Both the position numbers and the translations under genes were made by a program. From assembly GCF_905404315.1 (NCBI RefSeq), contig NC_066273.1, positions 6,014,001-6,078,000 of the forward strand: DNA of 64,000 bases. The letters are read 5' to 3'. Below the pieces are notes generated by a model. That model did no database searches, had not been told where the DNA came from, and was given only the letters and a program-made list of their open reading frames with translations. This DNA comes from Leptidea sinapis. Its lineage: Eukaryota > Arthropoda > Insecta > Lepidoptera > Pieridae. This document shows positions 57,290-64,000 of this stretch, in pieces (the first letter of the stretch is position 1; each line of letters starts with the position of its first letter).

Positions 57290-57890
57290 TAAAAATGGAG
57301 ACTGTCTTAAGATCAAAACTATGGACCCGTCACCCTTATATCGAATATTTAGAACGTATTTGTTGAGAACCTCTTTAAAAGCCTAGCGACAGTTCTAGAT
57401 GAATTTATCTTCATATTGGTCAGACCTGCTTTGGGAGAGAGGAGAGATTCTAAAGCATTTTAGATTCACAGATGACATTGTAATATTCGCAGAGTTGTCA
57501 CATAGGCTAAAGAGAATGCTAGAAGAGAATATAAAGTGAAAATATAAGCCTTACCTTAAATGAAGAAAAAATTACTCTTTTAACCAATCACGAGGAAGTA
57601 GAGATGGCTGTAAACAATAGGACAATATTATACCAAGAATAATATATATATATATTGGATAGATTGTAGCTACAACAAAAGTAATTGATAGAGAAGTTGA
57701 CAGTCATAAAGAGAAATACATGGAACCACTGAAGAAATTAATGAAGAAGAAATATTTTAGTATCCAACTTACAGGAAAGCTGTTCACCTTATGAATCTAG
57801 CCAGTCCTGACTTATACATGGACCAACGAGCCATGAAAAGGAGCACCCTACACGAAAGAAGAAGAGAAAGAATCAGAAGTTATTATATTT
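57290..57890 (+). mobile_element. RTE-like LINE, RT catalytic-region remnant
   Basis: 57456-57500 reads HFRFTDDIVIFAE; the FTDD corresponds to the FADD/YADD catalytic motif of RTs. Further on it reads SLTLNEEK, TNHEEVEMAVNNRTI and TKRAMKR-like text across several frameshifts. It is inactive. Confidence 0.75.
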
Positions 57891-58820
57891 GAATACAACG
57901 AAAGCGATTTCTATTTAATAACCTAATAAATTATTGAATGCGGATATTAAAAGATAAGATTAAGGGAGATTTACAGACACAGAAATAGGCCAAAGAAAAT
58001 AGTAAAATTAAATCAATAACATGTAACATACAGAGGTGACTGAAAAGCCTAGGTATTAATTAGTTGGGTACTATAGAAGTAGGTATAGAAAAAGCTCCAC
58101 TTTTCCAAAGATGGTTTTCAAGGTTTGATTTAATAAATTTTGAATACTTTCAACTTATTTACTAAATATATAAGTGAATGAATTTATTCTATTTTTTTTG
58201 TAGAATTAACTCAATTAGGTTTAATTGGACCGCACGCAATTAATAAAAAGATATGGTAGCGCGTTGATGTCTTACGTATCAACAATACTTTCCAACCCCG
58301 TAAAGGCGACTAACCAGCTCGATACATTTAGAAAAATATGCCTTTTATCCAAACATACACTCTCGTTTAATTGGAGTCTCATGGGATATATTAAAACCGC
58401 TTTTAGAAATTCTATACTTTTGGAATAAAAAAAGGTGAACGTGTAAAACTTGAACTAGAAAGAGTATGCGCATATCCTAGGAATTTTAATACCGATTTTC
58501 TTTACTATTATCATTATCTATTGATTGATAAGATTGGCCGGTGATTTTCTCGTGTGTTCTTCCGCGAGCTCTCCTTTTTCCAAACATATGGTAGATTCAG
58601 TAATTTAAAAGAAATATTTACAGTGAATATTCAAAAGCGCTTTGTTTAAGCCTTATTGAATAAATTATATTTAACTTTATGTATCGAGTAAAACCAAAAT
58701 TACTTTAATTAAATTTTTCGGCTGCATACTACTTCCCAACTCAAGGTATGATGATAAATAATTATGCTGTTTGTTTTCAAGTATTTAAATACGTGAAGAT
58801 GACATGATTATAAGATGATA
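57891..58820. other. Unassigned AT-rich DNA
   Basis: No gene or repeat is recognised. Confidence 0.3.
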
Positions 58821-58828
58821 CGTCACTC

Positions 58829-58900
58829 GAATGGTTAGCTCAGTTGGAAGAGCACTCACACAGAACGCGAGAGGTCGTTTGTTCGCGACCCGCATAGTTC
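58829..58900 (+). mobile_element. T1 SINE head, followed by T1 tail
   Basis: The tRNA-like segment GAATGGTTAGCTCAGTTGGA has a decayed anticodon stem and B box (GTTTGTTCGCGACCC). The T1 tail CCTAGAAGTGAGGGGTATCA follows at 58938. Confidence 0.7.
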
Positions 58901-58989
58901 AACTTTTGTTTTCAAAATTTTATTTGTGTATTAATCCTAGAAGTGAGGGGTATCACTTTAAAAACACAACAAATTGCTTAGACAATGAT

Positions 58990-59347
58990 TACTCATTTCA
59001 ATATTGACTCAATTCTTAAGAAATCGAATACATTCATTGTTTCTAATTATCACCACATCTTTATTAAGCCGAGCGAAACTCAAAACATTGTCCTTGAAAT
59101 ATGAACCTTATTTGTTCGGGGAGTTTAACTAAAAAGTCGTATCAATCGATGTTTATATGCATTTGTTACGGTCACGCAGACGAGCGGATGTAAAAAAAGT
59201 CGACAACTTGTTGTGGGGTCTAATTAAGATATGTTAAAGATATCTTTCACTCTTGAATCTATTTTGAAATAACGATGCTGGACTCACAAAAAGCTACTTA
59301 TAAGTTTATATAACACTTAGGACGAATAAAACAAGAAAGATTTGTAA
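58990..59347. other. Unassigned DNA
   Basis: No gene or repeat is recognised. Confidence 0.3.
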
Positions 59348-60215
59348 ATTCTTATTCAAATATTTTTATTCAAAACTGGCTGACCCGACAGACGTTTTTC
59401 TGTATATAATAAATAAAATAATGTTTTTTTATGAATTTTAATTTGTGACAAATCTTAAGATTTATCAATCTACATAAAAATAATCTGATAGATAGTTAAC
59501 AACTGTAGTAAATCTACCAACTATAGTTAGCTAAAATTAAGTTTATTTTTTTACCTCCTGAGAAAGTTAGAAAGATATAAAAATTCTAATTAGTTATTCA
59601 TTTAGGACTATTCTTTTAATTTGATTTCTGATCGACGGGGGACACATCAAAGGAAAAAGAAAATTGTTGTGTTTTTTTTTAATTCCGAGCATTTTCATAC
59701 TTATTCACCTTTAAACCTTCTCTGGACTTCGACAAATAATTTAAGACCAAAATTAGCCAAATCAATTCAGCATTCCCGAGTTTTAGCGAGACTAATGAAC
59801 AGCAATTCATTTTTATATATATAGATAGGATGTGACCTCACTTATTGAAAGTCAAAAACTACCATCCATTCCAAAATGAATGCCTCAGACCTGAGAAGAA
59901 CGGGCGCAACAATCTCAGCGGGCTTTTTTTTTCATCGATATAAAATGCTTACAAAGTAATATTGTACAATTAAACTTATTATTTAATAGCCTGAGGGCGG
60001 TCACTCCATTCCCAATCTGTGGTATCATCTAGAAAGTCATTTATGTATATATATAGTAACCTTTACCACACAAACGTTTTTTAACAATGCTTTTGAATAA
60101 CGTAATACTTTTGGTTTGAAAATTTTCTGGGATCTTGTTGTAAAAGCATATACACCGCCCCACAAAAGACTTACTAACTCGACTTAGCCGAGTAGTAGGC
60201 ATTATTAAGATTAGG
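59348..60215 (-). mobile_element. LINE-A 3' end split by a Helitron
   Basis: The 3' tip (59348-59375) and the body (59826-60215) belong to one LINE-A copy. The body has GACCTGAGAAGAACGGGCGC, and the minus-strand frame reads MPTTRLSRVSKSFVGRCICF, YNKIPENFQTKSITLFKSIV and KKRLCGKGYY. Confidence 0.85.
59376..59825 (-). mobile_element. Hel-1 non-autonomous Helitron with verifiable insertion site
   Basis: On the minus strand it starts TCTATATATATAAAAATGAA and ends in GGGTCAGCCAG (a CTAG variant), with a subterminal hairpin-like ACAGAAAAACGTCTGT. It sits exactly between A (59375) and T (59826). Removing it restores TATTCAAAATAGGATGTG, the sequence seen intact at 16409-16430. Confidence 0.9.
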
Positions 60216-60290
60216 ATGTATGTAGGATTCTTAAGATTCAAAATCAAAGTCAAATAGGCTTAAGGTAAGCGCTTCTGAACTGTAATTATA

Positions 60291-60612
60291 AATATTTAAT
60301 TTAAATTACTGAATCTTCTATATATAGAAGTAGAGCTTGTGAACTTACAGAAAGCTTAACGTCCACTCTTCTAAAGCAATAAGTATTTTAAATATTTAAT
60401 TTAAATTAGTGAATCTACCATATGTTCGGAAAAAGCTGAGTTAGTCACAAGAATTTACAAAAAGCTCAACGAGCAACTCTTTTAAAGCAATAAGTATTTT
60501 AAATACTTAATTTAAATTAGTGAATCTACCATATGTTCGGAAAAAGTTTAGCTCATGACAAGAACTTACAAGAAACCCGACGGCCACTCCTAAAGCAATA
60601 AGTAGTTTTAAA
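60291..60612 (+). repeat. Three-copy tandem repeat, about 100-111 bp
   Basis: AATATTTAATTTAAATTA starts at 60291 and 60391, and AATACTTAATTTAAATTA at 60502. Units share GTGAATCTACCATATGTTCG and TAAAGCAATAAGTA. Confidence 0.85.
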
Positions 60613-61312
60613 ATAGCTGTTATAAACTTAGACAAAAAATATGTTTGTAAGGGGCTGTATACAATGTATGAATTATGTTCAAAGTTATAAAGTGATTAAA
60701 ATATAAAACCTTTTGTAAAAAAGTAATAAGAAATAAACTCTTTAAATAAATAATAAAAAAATTAGATACAAAAATGCAAAGAGTAGGGGTTTGACTATAG
60801 TGTGATATATTCTGAATATGTAATAGATAAATTTGTTAGATATAGTAAGAATAAATAGTATGATAGATTTTAAAACATAATTATATGAAACTAAGTATCT
60901 GTATAATTACAACATTTGAAAGTTTATTTAAAATTTTCTTGGTGATTTATATCTGGTGGACGTGGACTCTAATAGTTCCCTAATAACACCTCAGGGAGGG
61001 GGGCGACTGAAAACCAGCGCTGCTTGGAGTAATGTACGCCGAGCAGCAGAAGCTGAGCCGCTACCTTTTGTTTTCATTTTAATTTGTAATCTGTAGCATG
61101 TATGTTATTCTGTATTCTTTTTTTCTTTGAAAACAATAAATGTGATTTATTTTTATTTATTTTATTTATTATTTATTAAATGAAATGTTTGTGTAGAAAT
61201 GCTTCGTCGTGATGATTCTAGTCTTTAACAAGAGCATCACTGAACATATTAGCCTTATTCAGGGGCAGCCATGGCCAATACGCTAGACATTTAACAAAAA
61301 TTAATAATTAAT
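60613..61312. other. Unassigned AT-rich DNA
   Basis: A TTTAT-rich low-complexity run lies at 61147-61190. No gene is recognised. Confidence 0.3.
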
Positions 61313-61437
61313 CTTATGTCTCAAGTTGACGAACGCATTGAAGTGCCGCTCAGAATTTTTGGGTTTGGCAAGGCGTATCAATTACCATCAGCTGAACGTC
61401 CTACTTGTCTTGTCCCATAATGTTATAAAAAAATTAA
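61313..61437 (+). mobile_element. RA 3' end with deletion
   Basis: GTGCCGCTCAGAATTTTTGG is joined directly to AAGGCGTATCAATTACCATC, so the second hairpin arm is deleted. Confidence 0.75.
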
Positions 61438-61499
61438 AAAAAACACATAGGTAGGTATATTATTCACGATTGAAGTACGGCGTTTATTTACAAGGAGTT

Positions 61500-61840
61500 T
61501 TATGTAAAAAAATCACGAAATTGTCATTACCTAATTGGCTACAAAGATAGACAGACAGAGAGTCTCCCTTTGTCGTATCACGTAGACGTCTGGCATTCCA
61601 CAACCGCGCGTTTTCTTCGAAATTTCTTGCCTCGCACAGCCACTTTGTGGAATCAACTACCGGCAGCGGTCTTCCCGAACAGATACGACTTAGGGACCTT
61701 CAAGAAAAAAGCATACTCCCACCTTAAAGGCCGGCAACGCATTTCTTGACACACCTGTTGTTGCGGATGTCCATGGGCGGTTGCCTTACCTCTCCCCATC
61801 CCGTGAGCCTGTTGCCCGTTTGCCCCCTCTCATATAAAAA
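61500..61840 (+). mobile_element. LINE RT C-terminus and tail, LINE-C-related family
   Basis: The frame 61582-61749 has no ATG and reads VDVWHSTTARFLRNFLPRTA, LWNQLPAAVFPNRYDLGTF and KKKAYSHLKGRQRIS, stop. It differs from LINE-C in sequence and in its 3' tail (TGCCCGTTTGCCCCCTCTCA). Confidence 0.8.
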
Positions 61841-62174
61841 AAAAGAGAGACATTTTGACTATTTTTGATTATTCGCACAATTATGTTTTTTTAATATTTC
61901 TCGGGTCCCTACGACAAAAAACTCGTTTCTCCGAGATATTGCGTCAAAAGTTTGAAATTATCTGCCTTTATTTTAAAAAAACGTATAATTTTTGCTATAC
62001 AATGAGAAATGAACTTAAATAATTTAATATTTACTTATTTATTATTACAATGAAATATGCTCAATTCATCATTTTATTTGAAATTTATAGCTATATTCTA
62101 TTTATTATGAATTCCATTTATAAATTAATAAAATTCCATATAAAAAGGTTTTTATGATCCTATAAAAACCTCTT
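61841..62174. other. Unassigned AT-rich DNA
   Basis: No gene or repeat is recognised. Confidence 0.3.
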
Positions 62175-62326
62175 TCAACCCAAAAATTCTGAGTGGCACT
62201 ACAATTGTGCTTGTCATTTGCCCAGCAATTTCACTAGCTACGGCGCCCTTCTGACCGAAACACAATAATGTTTACACAATACTTTGAAATCTAGCCGGCA
62301 TCCTGTGTAAAGGAGCCTCCCACTGT
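62175..62326 (-). mobile_element. RA 5' half
   Basis: CAAAAATTCTGAGTGGCACT to AAAGGAGCCTCCCACTG. The 3' half with the tail is missing. Confidence 0.75.
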
Positions 62327-62744
62327 TAATATGTATTTATATATTTAAAATCTAAATGTTTAATATTTTTAAATGGATGTCCAATGAAGTAAATACACAT
62401 AAATAATCAGGTTTTCTTTAATTGAATGTGTCGAAGACGGTGTGAAGCGTGGGCAGTTGTTACAAATTATTGACCATTGTTAAAGTTGGGCGGGCGTGAT
62501 ATTTTTGCCGACGCAAAATTTAAAGAAATTTAAAAAAACATTACGTCATTGTAACTTAAGTAGCTCATTTAAATACCTACCTCACATAAATTAAAAGCTA
62601 ATGTCATAATATGCTACATAACGAGCAAGGTAAGGCTAAACATTGATTCTTAAACTAATACCTCAAATCGTTGATTTTTTATGTATATTATATTTCATTT
62701 CAATTCTTATACATTCGTTTATTTTTGTTAGGAAGCTCATTGTT
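62327..62744. other. Unassigned AT-rich DNA
   Basis: No gene or repeat is recognised. Confidence 0.3.
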
Positions 62745-63105
62745 GCTCAGCGGGCAATGGAGAGGGCTATGCTCGGAGTTTCCCTGGCAGATCGAATCAG
62801 AAATGAGGAGATCCGTAGGAGAAAAAAACAAAGTCACTGACATAGCCCAAATTATTGCGATACTGAAGTGGCAGTGGGCACGGCACTTAGCTCGATGGAC
62901 AGATGGCCGTTGGGGCAGTAAAGTCCTCAAATGACGAATACCGAAAGAAGCAGTGTTGGTAGGCGCCCCACAAGATGGACCGACGATCTGGTCAAGATCG
63001 CCGGAGTAGGTTAGATGAGGGCAGCGCAGGACATGATCGTCATGGCATGATCTTTGGAGGAGGCCTTTATCCAGCAGTGGACGTCTTCCGGCTGAAATGA
63101 TGATG
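62745..63105 (+). mobile_element. RTE-like LINE 3' end
   Basis: Across frameshifts it reads QRAMERAMLGVSLADRIRNE, VTDIAQIIAILKWQWARHLA and TDGRWGSKVL, then the CAGCAGTGGACGTCTTCCGG end and a GATGAT tail. It is the fullest copy of this family in the window. Confidence 0.85.
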
Positions 63106-63349
63106 ATATTCGTTTTTTTTTGTCATGTATGTTATGTTTTTTTTAAATGTAATGTAGTAAAATTATAAATGGCATCATACAACAGTTCTGAAGGCGAAGT
63201 AATGAATTTTATGCAGAATTAAAGATTTGCGCCACATACTATGGAGTTTTGAACTATATGCTTCCCTTGTGCATTAAATATAACCATTAGAATGATAGCA
63301 CTCATATAAATAATTTGTTTTTAATGCAAGACCATGCTATTTTTTGTAT

Positions 63350-63491
63350 AAAAATAAGGGACGAGATGAACAGGATGTTCAGCTGATGGTAATTGATAGG
63401 CCCTGCCCATTACAATGTAGTGCCGCTCAGGATTCTTGAAAAACCCAACAATTCTGAGCGGCATTACAATTACGGTCGTCACCTTGAGACA
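63350..63491 (-). mobile_element. RA retroposon tail, interrupted copy
   Basis: It runs from AATAAGGGACGAGATGAACA to CACCTTGAGACAT, where it meets the poly(T) of a second RA copy. Confidence 0.8.
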
Positions 63492-63680
63492 TCTTTTTTT
63501 TATGAAAATAAGGGACAAGACGAGCAGGACGTTCAGCTGATGGTAATTGATACGCCCTGCCCATTACAATGCAGTGCCGCTTAGGACTCTTGAAACCCCC
63601 AATAATTATGAGCGGAACTACAACTGCGCCTATCACCTTGAGACAAGATATTAAGTCTCATTTGCCCAGGAATTTGTTCT
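63492..63680 (-). mobile_element. RA retroposon tail, second tandem copy
   Basis: It starts with a T-run and AATAAGGGACAAGACGAGCA, and ends at TCATTTGCCCAGGAATTT. The two copies in the same orientation suggest insertion of one RA into another. Confidence 0.8.
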
Positions 63681-63759
63681 GCCTTCTGCCTTTGAATTGA
63701 GGCAGCGCACCTCTCATGGTGAGAATTCCGAAGAGTACTCTAGCCCCGAGCCTGCCAAA

Positions 63760-64000
63760 GCAGTTGTGAGGCCTACAATCGCCTATGCCTCCATTGTGTG
63801 GTGGAACAAAACCAACCACAAAACAACAGAAGACAGGCTAAACAGCCTGCAGAGACTTGCCTGTATGTTGGTAACCGGAGTCATGACGTCCTCTCCAAGT
63901 GCGGCCTTTGAGGCTATGCTTAACCTACCGCCTCTTCCACTGTAAACAGCTGCTTGTAAAAAACTTGCTGTATAAATACAGCAAGAGGCGAAGACCAGCA
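63760..64000 (+). mobile_element. Jockey/R1-like LINE polyprotein fragment running off the window
   Basis: 63760-63945 reads AVVRPTIAYASIVWWNKTNH, LNSLQRLACMLVTGVMTSS and AAFEAMLNLPPLPL, the junction after the RT domain in Jockey/R1-clade elements, where RNase H often follows. A frameshift at about 63943 breaks the frame, and related sequence continues to the window end. Confidence 0.8.

Overview
This window is most likely nuclear DNA from a lepidopteran (moth or butterfly). It is AT-rich and intron-like, and is packed with transposon fossils of lepidopteran type: 5'-truncated LINE tails, tRNA-derived SINEs, non-autonomous Helitrons, MITEs and a satellite array. There are no operons, rRNA genes, CRISPR arrays or long open reading frames. 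No species is claimed, because nothing here pins one down.

One host protein-coding exon is recognised with confidence. It lies on the minus strand at 11542-11759 and encodes the start of Drumstick (drm), the small zinc-finger protein of the Odd-skipped family. The exon ends at a good splice donor. The last few codons (the CSQC-type tail) were not found downstream in the window, so the gene probably continues to the left, possibly beyond position 1. Two weaker host candidates are a CpG-rich, GC-rich island at about 38.1-39.0 kb that could be a promoter or first exon, and a very short THAP-like N-terminus at 20537.

Layout. 0-11 kb (left of the drm exon): retroposon tails, a 364-bp satellite array (882-3157) interrupted by a MITE, Penelope-like fragments with a hammerhead ribozyme motif (about 3.8 and 6.7 kb), Helitrons and tRNA-like SINEs. 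11.5-12.5 kb: the drm exon and its upstream region. 13-38 kb: a mosaic of LINE 3' ends, SINEs, MITEs and AT-rich unassigned DNA. 38-43.7 kb: the CpG-rich island followed by the longest stretch without recognised repeats, a candidate for conserved regulatory DNA. 44-64 kb: dense mobile elements again, including a Helitron inserted in a LINE tail (59.4-60.2 kb), an inverted SINE pair (47.2-47.6 kb), hAT-type and Harbinger-type MITEs with visible target duplications, and several RTE-like and Jockey/R1-like reverse-transcriptase remnants.

Family labels used below are mine. RA: retroposon tail of about 310 bp with a conserved GTGCCGCTCAG hairpin, about 18 copies. T1 and L2: two tRNA-derived SINE families. 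Hel-1 and Hel-2: Helitron families. M1: a 230-bp MITE. LINE-A, -B, -C: three CR1/Jockey-like tails. RTE: RTE-like tails. All family names rest on motifs and structure read by eye; no database search was possible.
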